A DNA stretch of 64,000 bases from Arthrobacter sp. ISL-5 (GCF_018613835.1 NZ_JAGGPM010000032.1:81699-145698), one strand, 5' to 3'; numbered from the stretch's first letter, positions 25,313-38,819 are shown. The notes: generated from the sequence alone by a model not told the origin. Numbers and translations are program-made.

Positions 25313-26703
25313 TGGCTGAACAATCTGCCGATAACGGCACAAACAATAACGCCACCGCCGGAAGCACCGGAACCTACCTCATCCGCGGGGCGGCGATCCT
25401 GGGGGCCGGAGCCGAGGACCTGCTCATCCGCGACGGCATCATCGCCGGGCGCGGCACGGACCTCTCGGCCGACGGCGCCACCATCATCGACGCCGACGGC
25501 CTCATCGCCCTGCCGGGCATGGTGGACGTCCACACCCACCTGCGGGAACCGGGCCGCGAAGACGCGGAAACCGTCGAGACGGGAACCAGGGCGGCCGCGC
25601 TGGGCGGCTTCACTGCCGTCCACGCCATGGCCAACAGCACGCCGGTGGCCGACACCGCCGGCGTGGTGGAACAGGTCCACAGCCTGGGCCGCGCCGCCGG
25701 CTGGGTCGACGTCCGTCCCGTGGGCGCCGTCACGGTCGGGCTCGCGGGGGAGCAGCTGGCCGAGCTCGGCGCCATGGCCGACTCGCGCGCCCGGGTCCGC
25801 ATGTTCTCGGACGACGGCATCTGCGTCCATGACCCGGTCCTGATGCGCCGCGCCCTCGAATACGTCAAGGCGTTCGACGGCGTGGTGGCCCAACACGCGC
25901 AGGAACCCCGCCTCACGGCCGGGGCGCAGATGAACGAAGGCGATGTCTCCGCCGTCCTCGGGTTGACCGGCTGGCCAGCCGTGGCCGAGGAAAGCATCAT
26001 CGCCCGCGACGTCCTCCTCACCCAGCACGTCGGATCGCGGCTCCACGTCTGCCACGTCTCCACGGCAGGCTCCGTGGAGATCATCCGCTGGGCGAAGGCC
26101 CGCGGCATCAACGTCACCGCTGAAGTGACGCCGCACCACCTCCTGCTCACCGACGAGCTGGTCCGCAGCTACGACCCCGTCTACAAGGTCAACCCGCCGC
26201 TGCGCACCGACGCGGACGTCCAGGCACTGCGCGCCGCCCTCGCCGACGGCACCATCGACGTCGTGGGCACGGACCACGCACCGCACCCGAGCGAACACAA
26301 GGAATGCGAATGGGCCCAGGCGGCGATGGGAATGACCGGGCTGGAGACCGCACTCTCGGTCGTCCAGCACGCCATGATCGAGACCGGCCTCATGACCTGG
26401 GCTGATTTCGCCAGGGCCACCTCCTTCGCGCCGGCCGGCATCGGCCGCCTGTCCGACCAGGGCCGGCCCCTGGAAGAAGGCGAGCCCGCCAACATCATCC
26501 TGGTGGACCCGGCCGCACGCTGGACCGTGGACCCGTCCACCATGGCCACCATGGGACGCAACTCGCCGTTCCGCGGCATGGAGCTTCCGGGCAAGGTGAT
26601 GGCCACGTTCTTCAAGGGACACCCCACCGTCTTGGACGGCAAACTCAACACCCCCTACCGTCACCCGGCCGACGCCGCCACAGCGCCGGCGGGCGGGTAC
26701 TGA
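25312..26703 (+). CDS. pyrC: Dihydroorotase
   Basis: 463 residues. Metal ligands: DVHTHLREPG near residue 62, a histidine in HVCHVST, and DVVGTDHAPH for the late Asp. It closes carbamoyl-aspartate to dihydroorotate. The first 20 residues are Asn/Thr-rich and extra. Overlaps pyrB and the next gene by one base each. Confidence 0.97.
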   Translation: MAEQSADNGTNNNATAGSTGTYLIRGAAILGAGAEDLLIRDGIIAGRGTDLSADGATIIDADGLIALPGMVDVHTHLREPGREDAETVETGTRAAALGGFTAVHAMANSTPVADTAGVVEQVHSLGRAAGWVDVRPVGAVTVGLAGEQLAELGAMADSRARVRMFSDDGICVHDPVLMRRALEYVKAFDGVVAQHAQEPRLTAGAQMNEGDVSAVLGLTGWPAVAEESIIARDVLLTQHVGSRLHVCHVSTAGSVEIIRWAKARGINVTAEVTPHHLLLTDELVRSYDPVYKVNPPLRTDADVQALRAALADGTIDVVGTDHAPHPSEHKECEWAQAAMGMTGLETALSVVQHAMIETGLMTWADFARATSFAPAGIGRLSDQGRPLEEGEPANIILVDPAARWTVDPSTMATMGRNSPFRGMELPGKVMATFFKGHPTVLDGKLNTPYRHPADAATAPAGGY

Positions 26704-27224
26704 TGGACAATAAGACCCTGACGCTGGTTATCACGCTGCCGCTCATCGCCGTCGTGCTGGTCCTGATCGGCATCGGGTGGCGGAACCGCCTCCGCCGCCA
26801 GTCCGACGTCGAACAGCTGCCCGCGGTTCCGGCGGAGCTGAGCCTGCCGCTTGCCGCCGCCGACGGCCAGTATGTGGCCACCACCACGGCAGGCGACTGG
26901 CTGGACCGCATCGCGGTCCACGGCCTGGGAATCCGCACGAACGCGGAACTCACCGTCCACCCGGAGGGTGTGCTGTTCGAACGGTCCGGAGCCGGGCCGC
27001 TCTTCATCCCGGCGGCCAGCCTGGCCGGCGTCCGCCAGGACAGCGGCATGGCCGGCAAGTTCGTCGAGAAGGACGGCCTGCTGGTTCTCAGCTGGTCCCT
27101 CGGAACCCACGAACTGGACACGGGTTTCCGGACCCGCCGGGCCGCGGACAAACCGGCCCTCCTCAAAACTCTTCAGGAATTGATCTACGCAGGCCCCCAG
27201 GCCGATGCCCATAGTGGAAAGTAA
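26703..27224 (+). CDS. Membrane-anchored PH-like domain protein in the pyr operon
   Basis: 173 residues: one N-terminal transmembrane helix (about 6-26), a basic RNRLRRQ, then a beta-rich PH-like domain (about 45-160). Genes of this type commonly sit between pyrC and carA in actinobacteria, but the role is unknown. It is coupled to pyrC, and the carA start lies 4 bases after its stop. Confidence 0.8.
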   Translation: MDNKTLTLVITLPLIAVVLVLIGIGWRNRLRRQSDVEQLPAVPAELSLPLAAADGQYVATTTAGDWLDRIAVHGLGIRTNAELTVHPEGVLFERSGAGPLFIPAASLAGVRQDSGMAGKFVEKDGLLVLSWSLGTHELDTGFRTRRAADKPALLKTLQELIYAGPQADAHSGK

Positions 27225-27228
27225 TACA

Positions 27229-28463
27229 GTGACGGATCCCAACGAAGTAAACACAGTGACTGCACCCCAGGCGGCAAGTTCCACCCCGGCCGCCCTGGTG
27301 CTCGAAGACGGCCGCATCTTCCGCGGCAGCAGCTACGGCGCCCAGGGCACGGCCCTGGGGGAGGCGGTCTTCGCCACCGGCATGACCGGCTACCAGGAGA
27401 CCATCACGGACCCGTCCTACGCCCGCCAGCTGGTGGTGCAGACGGCCCCGCACATCGGCAACACCGGCGTGAACAGCGAGGACGCGGAATCCCGCCGCAT
27501 CTGGGTGGCCGGCTACATCGTCCGCGACGCCGCGCGGCGCCCGTCCAACTGGCGCTCGGAGCGGAGTCTGGACGAGGAACTCGTGGAGCAGGGCATCGTG
27601 GGCATACAGGGCGTGGACACCCGCGCCATCACCCGCCACCTGCGCGAGCACAAGACCATGCGCGCCGGCATCTTCTCCGGTGAGGCCGCACAGGCCACCG
27701 AAAAGGAACTGCTGGACGTGGTGCTCGCCAGCGAGCCGATGGAAGGCGCCCGACTGGCCGAGGAAGTCAGCATCGACGAGGCCTACGTCGTCGAACCGAA
27801 GCACCACGGCTGGGAGGGCGATGCCCGGTTCAGCATCGCCGCGATCGACCTCGGCATCAAGGCCATGACGCCCGTCCGCTTCGCCGAGCGCGGCGTCCGC
27901 GTCCACGTGCTGCCCGCCACCGCCACCCTCGAGGACGTCAAGGCGACCAACCCGGACGGCTTCTTCATGTCCAACGGCCCCGGCGACCCCGCCACGGCCG
28001 ACAACCAGGTCAAGCTCCTCCGCTCCGTGCTGGACGAGAAGCTGCCCTACTTCGGCATCTGCTTTGGCAACCAGATCCTGGGCCGTGCCCTGGGCTTCGG
28101 CACGTACAAGCTCAAGTACGGCCACCGCGGCATCAACCAGCCGGTCATGGACCGCCGCACCGGGAAGGTCGAGATCACGTCGCAGAACCACGGCTTCGCC
28201 GTCGACGCGCCCCTGGACGGCCCCACCACGGCGCCGGAGGAGCGCTTCGGCCGGGTCGAGGTCAGCCACATCAGCCTGAACGACGACGTCGTTGAAGGGC
28301 TCGCGTGCCTCGACATCCCGGCGTTCTCGGTCCAGTACCACCCTGAAGCCGCCGCCGGCCCCCACGATGCCGCGTACCTCTTCGACCGCTTCATCGACCT
28401 GATGGCGGACGCTGCAACCGACACAAAGACTGCCACCGAATCCAAGACTGAGGACAAGAAGTA

Positions 28464-28464
<1 letters not shown>
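27229..28464 (+). CDS. carA: Carbamoyl-phosphate synthase small (glutaminase) subunit
   Basis: About 411 residues from GTG at 27229, which has GGAAAG at good spacing; ATG at 27205 and GTG at 27256 are alternatives. The N-terminal CPSase domain starts ALVLEDGRIFRG. The class I amidotransferase has the nucleophile Cys in YFGICFGNQILG and the His/Glu pair in VQYHPEA. It hydrolyses glutamine for CarB. Confidence 0.96.
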
Positions 28465-31770
<3,306 letters not shown>

Positions 31771-31778
<8 letters not shown>

Positions 31779-32652
31779 GGCGGCCGGCGCCGCAGCCGCA
31801 GCGGCCCTCTCGCCCGGTCGGGAGTCCTTCGGCTCCCGGCTGGGCCGGGCAATGGCCGACCGCGGCCCCTTGTGCGTCGGCATCGATCCCCACCCTGCGC
31901 TCTTGGACAGCTGGGGGCTGAACGACGACGCCGCGGGCCTGGAGCGCTTCTCACTGACCGTCCTGGAGGCCGTGGGTTCCCTCGCTGCCGCGGTGAAGCC
32001 CCAGGTGGCGCTCTACGAGCGCCACGGCTCCGCCGGGATGGCGGCACTCGAGCGGACGCTTGCTGCCGCGGCGGAGGCCGGCGTGCTGAGCATAGCCGAC
32101 GCCAAGCGCGGAGACATCGGCTCCACCATGGCCGCGTACGCTGACGCGTGGCTGCGGGACGGCTCGTCCCTCGCAGCGGATTCCGTGACCCTGAGCCCCT
32201 ACCTGGGGTTCGAGTCACTCCGTCCAGCCCTGGACCTGGCCGCCGAATACGGCCGCGGCGTCTTCGTCCTGGCCCTGACCTCCAACCCGGAGGGTGCCTC
32301 AGTCCAGCACGTGGGCGGAAGCGACTCCGTGGCCCGCAGGATTGTCCAGGCCGCCGCCGGCGAAAACGCGCGGTACGCGGGACCGCTTGGTTCCGTTGGC
32401 CTGGTGGTCGGGGCCACCGTGGGGACTGCCTTGGCGGACCTCCACCTGGACCTGGAAGCCGTCCGCGGACCCATCCTGGCTCCCGGCCTGGGCGCCCAGG
32501 GAGCCACCCCTGCAGATCTGCGGCGGACGTTCGGCCCGGCGTACCCGCAGGTGCTGGGTACGTCCAGCCGGGACATCCTCAAGGCAGGTCCGGGGATCCG
32601 GGAACTGACCGACGCGGCGGCGCGCACGCTTGACGGGCTCCGCGCCGAATAG
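31771..32652 (+). CDS. pyrF: Orotidine 5'-phosphate decarboxylase
   Basis: About 293 residues of the longer (mycobacterial-type) PyrF family. The active-site motif is DAKRGDIGSTMAAYAD, with GPLCVGIDPHPALL at the N-terminus and LAPGLGAQGA near the C-terminus. It makes UMP. ATG at 31771 overlaps carB by 8 bases; ATG at 31756 is also open, and neither has a strong ribosome-binding site. Confidence 0.95.
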
Positions 32653-32748
32653 TCCATTGATTTCTCGGGCCGGCAGGGGGTAGGTTCAGGAAAAGTCCAA
32701 CGCCCGCCCTGGCCTTGGATCCGCTGGATGACCCCGGGGGAAATGACC

Positions 32749-33066
32749 GTGAGCTTACGACCCTTGTCGCCGCAGGAACGAGCCGATGCGTTGAAGAAGG
32801 CCGCGGCGGCGAGGGCTGCCAGGGCCGCCACCAAGGAGAGACTCAAAACCGGTGACCTGTCCATCGCCGAGGTGCTGGACTCCGGGGGCACTGAGGAAGC
32901 GATCGCCCGCATGCGCGTCTCCGAACTGCTCGAGGCGCTGCCGGGGATCGGAAAGGTCCGGGCAGCCGCCATTATGGACAACCTGGGCATCGCAGCTTCC
33001 CGTAGGGTGCGGGGGCTGGGCGTCCACCAGCGCCGGGCGCTGGTAGATTTTATGAACGAGAAATAG
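32749..33066 (+). CDS. mihF: Actinobacterial integration host factor (mIHF)
   Basis: 105 residues, starting at a GTG (VSLRPLSPQERADALK) preceded by GGGGGA; upstream ATGs at 32743 and 32728 are open. The basic N-terminal helix and the helix-two-turn-helix region LLEALPGIGKVRAAAIM match the mycobacterial/streptomycete mIHF. This protein binds DNA without sequence similarity to enteric IHF. The pyrF-mihF-gmk-rpoZ order is the normal one. Confidence 0.93.
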   Translation: MSLRPLSPQERADALKKAAAARAARAATKERLKTGDLSIAEVLDSGGTEEAIARMRVSELLEALPGIGKVRAAAIMDNLGIAASRRVRGLGVHQRRALVDFMNEK

Positions 33067-33109
33067 ATCCATCCGAACAGAGTCATCTGAAGACCGCCCA
33101 AAGGAATAC

Positions 33110-33682
33110 GTGAGCAAGAAACCCGGACTGACAGTCCTCGCAGGTCCTACGGCTGTTGGTAAAGGCACCGTGTCCACCTATATCCGCGACAATTACCCCG
33201 AGGTCTGGCTGTCCGTTTCAGCTACCACGCGTGCTCCGCGGCCGGGGGAGGTCGATGGAGTGCACTACTTCTTCAAGTCGAAGGAGGAGTTCGACTCCTT
33301 GGTCGCCGCCGGCGAATTCCTGGAATGGGCCGTGGTGCATGGACAGAACACATACGGCACTCTGAAGAGCACGGTAAAGCAAGCTATTGCCGAAGGACGT
33401 TCGGTCCTGCTCGAGATCGACCTGCAGGGCGCACGCCAGGTAAAGCAGGCCCTTCCGGATGCGCAGTTCGTCTTCCTAGCACCGCCCAGCTGGGAAGAGT
33501 TGGTACGTCGCCTTGTGGGCCGCGGCACGGAAAGCGCCGAGGAACAGCAGCGACGGCTGGAAACCGGTAAAGTAGAACTTGCTGCTGAACCGGAGTTCGA
33601 CCACACCGTTATTAATGACGACGTTCGCCGGGCAGCGGACGAGCTTGTTTCACTCATGGGGCTGACCCCACACCCGCGCTAG
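33110..33682 (+). CDS. gmk: Guanylate kinase
   Basis: 190 residues. The P-loop is atypical in the first part (LAGPTAVGKGTV, with G-K-G in place of the more common GxGKST), but the fold is clear from SATTRAPRPGEVDGVHYFF, LLEIDLQGARQV and RRLVGRGTES. It phosphorylates GMP. GTG start after AAAGGAA. Confidence 0.95.
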   Translation: MSKKPGLTVLAGPTAVGKGTVSTYIRDNYPEVWLSVSATTRAPRPGEVDGVHYFFKSKEEFDSLVAAGEFLEWAVVHGQNTYGTLKSTVKQAIAEGRSVLLEIDLQGARQVKQALPDAQFVFLAPPSWEELVRRLVGRGTESAEEQQRRLETGKVELAAEPEFDHTVINDDVRRAADELVSLMGLTPHPR

Positions 33683-33721
33683 CCGCCGGATCGTGCCAGC
33701 CCGTTAGAATTTGGAGAATTC

Positions 33722-33982
33722 GTGTCCACGAACCTTGAAGGCATCATCAACCCGCCGATCGACGAGCTGCTGAAGGCTGCCGATTCGAAGTACGGACTGG
33801 TGATTTTCGGTGCCAAGCGTGCACGCCAGATCAACGCTTACTACGCCCAGCTGCACGAGGGCCTGTTCGAGTATGTCGGACCGCTGGTTGACACCAAGCT
33901 GAACGAGAAGTCGCTGTCCATCGCGCTGCGCGAGATCAACGAAGGCAAGCTGGTCGCCACTCCCGTCGAAGCTGCAGAGTAA
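33722..33982 (+). CDS. rpoZ: RNA polymerase omega subunit
   Basis: 86 residues: INPPIDELLKAADSKYGLVIFGAKRARQINAYY and a C-terminal KSLSIALREINEGKL are the omega hallmarks. GTG start with TTGGAGAA upstream. A TAGAAT at about 33710 could be a promoter of its own, close to the start codon. Confidence 0.97.
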   Translation: MSTNLEGIINPPIDELLKAADSKYGLVIFGAKRARQINAYYAQLHEGLFEYVGPLVDTKLNEKSLSIALREINEGKLVATPVEAAE

Positions 33983-34022
33983 CTTCCGCAGAGTAAACAG
34001 ACTGCCTGTTGACGGAGGTCAC

Positions 34023-35285
34023 GTGCGCATAGTCCTCGGAGTCGGGGGAGGGATTGCCGCCTACAAGGTGGCGTCGCTCCTCCGGCTTTTTACTGAAGCC
34101 GGCCATGACGTCACGGTCATTCCCACCGAAGCGGCCACCCGCTTCGTCGGTGTGGCGACCTGGGAGGCGCTCTCCGGAAACCCGGTGACCAACAGCGTCT
34201 TCGACGACGTCCATCTGGTCAACCACGTCCGGCTTGGCCACGAGGCCGACCTGATGGTCGTGGCCCCCGCGACCGCAGACCTGCTGGCCCGCGCCGCGAC
34301 CGGGCAGGCCAACGACCTCCTCACCAACACGCTGCTCATGGCCAGCGGCCCCGTGCTCTTCGCCCCCGCCATGCACACAGAAATGTGGCAGCACCCCGCA
34401 ACGCAGGCCAATGTGGAGACCCTCCGTAGCAGGGGCGCAACCGTGCTGGAACCCGCCAGCGGGCGCCTGACCGGCGCAGACTCTGGTCCGGGCCGCCTGC
34501 CTGAACCTGAGGCCATCTTTGAAGCGGCCATGGCGCTGGCACGCGGCCTGCAGGAAGTCGTTCCCGGCCACGGCGGGTCCGAGGCTCCGCTCTTCCCGCT
34601 CACCGGCCGGACCGTGACCATCAGCGCCGGCGGCACCCGCGAACCCCTGGACCCCGTCCGGTTCCTCGGAAACCGCTCCTCCGGGAAGCAGGGCGTCGCG
34701 CTGGCCGCGGCCGCCCGGGACGCCGGAGCCACGGTGCGGCTCATTGCCGCCCACATGGAGGTGCCCGCTCCGGCGGGGGTCGAACTCGTGGAGGTCGAGA
34801 CCGCCCTGCAGCTCCGGGAAGCCGTCCTGACGGCGGCAGCCGATTCCGACGTCGTCATCATGGCCGCCGCGGTGGCGGATTTCCGCCCGGCGGACGTCTC
34901 CGGCACCAAAATCAAGAAGCGGGACGACGCCGCTGATCCCGTCATCACGCTCATCCGGAATCCCGATATCCTCCATGAACTCGTGGCCGTCCGCGACGCC
35001 GGGGGCAACAGCCAGCTGGTGGTCGGATTCGCCGCCGAGACCGGGGACGCCCACGGCGACGTCCTCGGGTATGCCGAGGAGAAGCTGAAACGCAAGGGCT
35101 GTGACCTGCTTGTGGTGAACCACGTGGGCTCGGACAAGGTTTTTGGCCAGGACCACAACTCCGTGGTCATCCTTTCGCGGACCGGCTCCGAACCCCAATC
35201 GGCGTCCGGCTCCAAACAGGACGTGGCCGCCGTTGTCATCGATCGCATCAGCGCTGAGCTGAGCAAGGTCTTTCCGCGAACCTGA
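34023..35285 (+). CDS. coaBC: Bifunctional phosphopantothenoylcysteine decarboxylase / phosphopantothenate-cysteine ligase
   Basis: 420 residues. The N-terminal flavoprotein CoaC domain (1-180) has VLGVGGGIAAYKVASLLR and a substrate loop with FAPAMHTEMW. The C-terminal CoaB domain (about 195-410) has the nucleotide motif SAGGTREPLDPVR and FLGNRSSGKQG. It performs two successive steps of coenzyme A synthesis. GTG start. Confidence 0.97.
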   Translation: MRIVLGVGGGIAAYKVASLLRLFTEAGHDVTVIPTEAATRFVGVATWEALSGNPVTNSVFDDVHLVNHVRLGHEADLMVVAPATADLLARAATGQANDLLTNTLLMASGPVLFAPAMHTEMWQHPATQANVETLRSRGATVLEPASGRLTGADSGPGRLPEPEAIFEAAMALARGLQEVVPGHGGSEAPLFPLTGRTVTISAGGTREPLDPVRFLGNRSSGKQGVALAAAARDAGATVRLIAAHMEVPAPAGVELVEVETALQLREAVLTAAADSDVVIMAAAVADFRPADVSGTKIKKRDDAADPVITLIRNPDILHELVAVRDAGGNSQLVVGFAAETGDAHGDVLGYAEEKLKRKGCDLLVVNHVGSDKVFGQDHNSVVILSRTGSEPQSASGSKQDVAAVVIDRISAELSKVFPRT

Positions 35286-35334
35286 CGGGCGTAAGGAACG
35301 TCTCCTTAGCATGGGGACATACGCCGACGCCCGT
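35285..35334 (+). other. Nested hairpin in the coaBC-metK gap
   Basis: ACGGGCGT (35285-35292) pairs exactly with ACGCCCGT (35327-35334), and inside it AAGGA pairs with TCCTT (35293-35297 and 35303-35307). It could be a coaBC terminator or a metK leader. It does not match a SAM riboswitch that I can recognise. Confidence 0.4.
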
Positions 35335-35361
35335 CCGTTTGCCAACCAGTAAGGTAGTTGA

Positions 35362-36597
35362 GTGACTTTACCGCTGCACATTCCAGAATCCCACGGGTCC
35401 GTACCGTCCGCGCTCCGGCTTTTCACGTCTGAGTCGGTGACCGAAGGCCATCCGGACAAGATCTGTGACCAGATCAGTGACGCGATCCTGGACGCCCTGC
35501 TTGCCAAGGACCCCGAGTCGCGCGTGGCCGTGGAGACCATGGCCACCACCGGCCTGGTCCACGTAGCCGGCGAGGTCACCACGGACGCCTACGTCGAGAT
35601 CCCTCAGATCGTCCGCGAAACCATCCTGGGCATCGGCTACGACTCGTCGGCCAACGGCTTCGACGGCGCCCGCTGCGGTGTGTCCGTGTCCATCGGCCAG
35701 CAGTCGAACGACATCGCCGGCGGAGTCTTCAATTCGCTGGAAGCCCGCGAAGGCCGCCAGGTGGACGACTACGATCTCCAGGGTGCCGGCGACCAGGGCC
35801 TCATGTTCGGCTACGCCAGCGATGAGACGCCGTCCTACATGCCCGTGCCGATCTGGATCGCCCACCGGCTGTCCGAACGGCTCACCGAAGTGCGCAAGAG
35901 CGGCGAACTGTCGTACCTGCGTCCGGACGGAAAGACCCAGGCCACCATCGGGTACGACGGAGACCGGCCGGTCTCGGTCGAGACCATCGTGATCTCCAGC
36001 CAGCACGCCGAGGGATTCAGCCTCGACCAGCTCCGGGCCGACCTCGCCTCGCATGTGATCGACCCCGTGCTTGCCCTCTCAAACCTGGACATCTCCCGGA
36101 CTGCCAACATCCTCAACCCCGCAGGCGCGTTTGTGATCGGCGGACCGGTCGGCGATGCCGGACTCACCGGCCGCAAGATCATTGTCGACACCTACGGCGG
36201 CATGGCACGCCACGGCGGCGGCGCCTTCTCCGGCAAGGACCCGTCCAAGGTGGACCGCTCCGCGGCGTACGCAATGCGCTGGGTTGCCAAGAACGTGGTG
36301 GCGGCCGGACTGGCCAAGCGGGCCGAGATCCAGATCGCCTACGCGATCGGCCAGGCCCGTCCGGTGGGCACGTACGTGGAAACGTTCGGAACCGAAACCG
36401 TGGATCCTGCCAAGATCAGTGCCGCGATCGCCGAGATCTTTGATCTCCGGCCGCGCGCCATCATCGATGCGCTCGACCTCAAGCGCCCCATCTACGCCAA
36501 GACTGCGGCCCACGGCCACTTCGGCCGCGATGATCCGGACTTCACTTGGGAGCGCCTGGACCGCGTGGATGACCTTAAGGCGTACTTCAACGCCTAA
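35362..36597 (+). CDS. metK: S-adenosylmethionine synthetase
   Basis: 411 residues. TSESVTEGHPDKICDQISDA, the GAGDQGLMFGYA motif and GGGAFSGKDPSKVDRSAAY are all intact. It makes SAM from methionine and ATP. The GTG start gives a 15-residue extension (MTLPLHIPESHG) typical of this group. Confidence 0.97.
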   Translation: MTLPLHIPESHGSVPSALRLFTSESVTEGHPDKICDQISDAILDALLAKDPESRVAVETMATTGLVHVAGEVTTDAYVEIPQIVRETILGIGYDSSANGFDGARCGVSVSIGQQSNDIAGGVFNSLEAREGRQVDDYDLQGAGDQGLMFGYASDETPSYMPVPIWIAHRLSERLTEVRKSGELSYLRPDGKTQATIGYDGDRPVSVETIVISSQHAEGFSLDQLRADLASHVIDPVLALSNLDISRTANILNPAGAFVIGGPVGDAGLTGRKIIVDTYGGMARHGGGAFSGKDPSKVDRSAAYAMRWVAKNVVAAGLAKRAEIQIAYAIGQARPVGTYVETFGTETVDPAKISAAIAEIFDLRPRAIIDALDLKRPIYAKTAAHGHFGRDDPDFTWERLDRVDDLKAYFNA

Positions 36598-36680
36598 CCC
36601 GTTGCCCGAAGGCGTCAGCAGCCAGGAATGTCATACCCGTGTGCTTGGCTGGTGGTTAATTCAGGACGGAGGTAGGCGTT

Positions 36681-38813
36681 ATGTCTGACGGCATGCCGGA
36701 CCAGCCCCTGCAGCTTTCCTTGCTGCAGGGGTTTCCCGCCAGCACCAGGACCCTCACGGGGCCGCCGCTGGCGAGCGTCCGCCCCGTGGCCCGCGTGCTG
36801 ATCGAATCGTCCCTGCCGCACCTGGACCGGCCGTTCGATTACAGCGTGCCGGCGGATCTCCACGAAACAGCGCAGCCCGGCGTGCGGGTCAAAGTGAAGT
36901 TCAGCGGCCAGGAACTGAACGGCTACATCCTGGAGCGGGCCGAGGAGTCCGACGCCGGCCATGTCCTGGTGCCGCTGCACAAGGTTGTCTCGCCCGTCGC
37001 TGTCCTTACGCCCGAACTTCGGGAGCTCGCCAGCCGTGTTGCCGGCCGGTACGCGGGCACGGTCAGCGACGTGCTCCGCGTGGCCATACCGCCCAGGGTC
37101 GTGAAGGTGGAGAAGGAAATTGCTGCGGAGGATGCAGTGGCGCCAGCTGTGGCCGTTTCCCCTCCCGGCACCGAACCCGGTGCCGGATGGGCGGATTACC
37201 GGAACGGCGCCGCGTTTCTCCGTCACCTGAGTGCCGGCGGCTCACCCCGTGCTGTCCTGAGCGCCCTGCAGGGCTTCGGTCCGGGCGGCTGGCCCCGGCT
37301 CCTTGCCGGGGCGGTGGCGGCCGTTCGGCAGTCCGGCCGGGGCGCGGTGGTCGTGGTCCCTGACTACCGCGACCTGGACAGGGTACAGTCCGCCCTGGAG
37401 GAGGTCCTTCCCGCCGGGGACATCGCCCGGCTCACCGCAGACGACGGCCAGACGCCCAGGTACCGCAGCTACCTGCGGGTCCTCAACGGCACTGCCGGCG
37501 TGGCGGTCGGCACGCGCTCGGCAGCCTACGCGCCGGTCCGGAACCTCGGCCTCGTAGCGTGTTGGGACGACGGCGACGATCTCCACGTGGAGCAGCGCTC
37601 CCCGTACGCCCACTCCCGGGAAGTGCTCCTGCTCCGGGCGGAGCAGGAAGGCGCCGCATGCCTGCTGGCGGGGCACACCCGCAGCACGGAACTGCAGCGC
37701 CTCGTGGATGCAGGCTGGGCCATGCCCGTGGAGGCTGAGCGCACCGTGGTCCGCCGGACCGTTCCCCGCGTGCTCAACACCGCGGACAGCTTTGAAATGG
37801 AACGCGACCCCCTAGCCAGGATGGCACGCCTGCCCGGCGCTGCGTGGCGCACGGCCAAGGAAGGCCTGGAACGCGGACCCGTGCTGGTCCAGGTTGCCCG
37901 CTCCGGGTACGCACCCTCGCTGGCCTGCGAGACGTGCCGTGAGGCCGCCCGCTGCCAGTCCTGCCAGGGGCCGTTGGCCGTTGCCGGTGCGTCCGGCAGT
38001 TCCGCCGTCCCGCAGTGCCGCTGGTGTTCGACGCCGGCGCCTGCCTGGCGCTGCAGCCACTGCAACGGCACCCGGCTGCGCCGTGGCGCCACGGGGGTCC
38101 TGCGCACGGCCGAAGAGCTGGGCAGGGCCTTCCCGGGCAAAGCCGTCGTCACTTCCTCCGGCGACCACGTCAAAGCCACCGTCGCGGACACCGGGGCGCT
38201 CATCGTGGCCACCGTAGGGGCCGAGCCCGTCGCGGCCGGCGGCTACGCGGCCGCCCTGCTGCTCGATGGCGATTCGCTGCTGCGCCGCGAAAACCTGCGG
38301 GCAGGAGAGGATGCCGTGCGGCGGTGGTTCAATGCGGCCGCCCTCGTGCGCCCGGCCCAGGAAGGCGGCGTCGTGGTGATCACCGCCGACGACACCGCCG
38401 CTGTGGGAGCCCTGCTCCGCTGGGACCCTGCCGGATATGCGCAGCGCGAGCTGGCACTGCGCACCGAGCTGCAGCTTCCGCCGGCGGTACGGGTGGCCTC
38501 CGTGACCGGGGGACGCGCCGCCGTCGCTCATTTCACAGCGTCGGTCACGAAACTCCTCGCGGGGGAGGGCGTGGAGCTGCGCATCGCCGGTCCGGCGCCG
38601 CTGCTCCCTGCGCTGTCCTTGCCTGCGGCCGCACCGGGGCAGGCCGCCGGCACCGCAGCGGCGAGGGCCGAGGACGTCCGCACCCTCTTGTTCATTCCGT
38701 ACGGCCAGGCCGGCGCCGTGACCAGGCTCCTCAGGGCCGCGAAGGCGGCCAGTGCGGCGAAACGCACCGAAGACCCCGTGCAGCTGCGGCTGGACGGCGT
38801 GGACGTCCTCTAG
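36681..38813 (+). CDS. priA: Primosomal protein PriA, actinobacterial form without helicase motifs
   Basis: 710 residues. The N-terminal 3'-DNA-binding domain (ARVLIESSLPHLDRPFDY) and the zinc-binding cysteines (CETC...CQSC, later CRWC...CSHC) are kept. The positions of Walker A and DEAH are not: the first reads FGPGGWPRLLAG with no GKT, and the second CWDDGDDL. This matches the known actinobacterial PriA, annotated as a probable non-helicase. GGAGGT lies 8 bases before the ATG. It closes the pyr-metK block and is convergent with the next gene. Confidence 0.92.
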   Translation: MSDGMPDQPLQLSLLQGFPASTRTLTGPPLASVRPVARVLIESSLPHLDRPFDYSVPADLHETAQPGVRVKVKFSGQELNGYILERAEESDAGHVLVPLHKVVSPVAVLTPELRELASRVAGRYAGTVSDVLRVAIPPRVVKVEKEIAAEDAVAPAVAVSPPGTEPGAGWADYRNGAAFLRHLSAGGSPRAVLSALQGFGPGGWPRLLAGAVAAVRQSGRGAVVVVPDYRDLDRVQSALEEVLPAGDIARLTADDGQTPRYRSYLRVLNGTAGVAVGTRSAAYAPVRNLGLVACWDDGDDLHVEQRSPYAHSREVLLLRAEQEGAACLLAGHTRSTELQRLVDAGWAMPVEAERTVVRRTVPRVLNTADSFEMERDPLARMARLPGAAWRTAKEGLERGPVLVQVARSGYAPSLACETCREAARCQSCQGPLAVAGASGSSAVPQCRWCSTPAPAWRCSHCNGTRLRRGATGVLRTAEELGRAFPGKAVVTSSGDHVKATVADTGALIVATVGAEPVAAGGYAAALLLDGDSLLRRENLRAGEDAVRRWFNAAALVRPAQEGGVVVITADDTAAVGALLRWDPAGYAQRELALRTELQLPPAVRVASVTGGRAAVAHFTASVTKLLAGEGVELRIAGPAPLLPALSLPAAAPGQAAGTAAARAEDVRTLLFIPYGQAGAVTRLLRAAKAASAAKRTEDPVQLRLDGVDVL

Positions 38814-38819
38814 GCAGCC

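Noticed and set aside
35285..35361. SAM riboswitch before metK
   Set aside because: The stems do not match the core of the SAM classes I know, and the gap is short.
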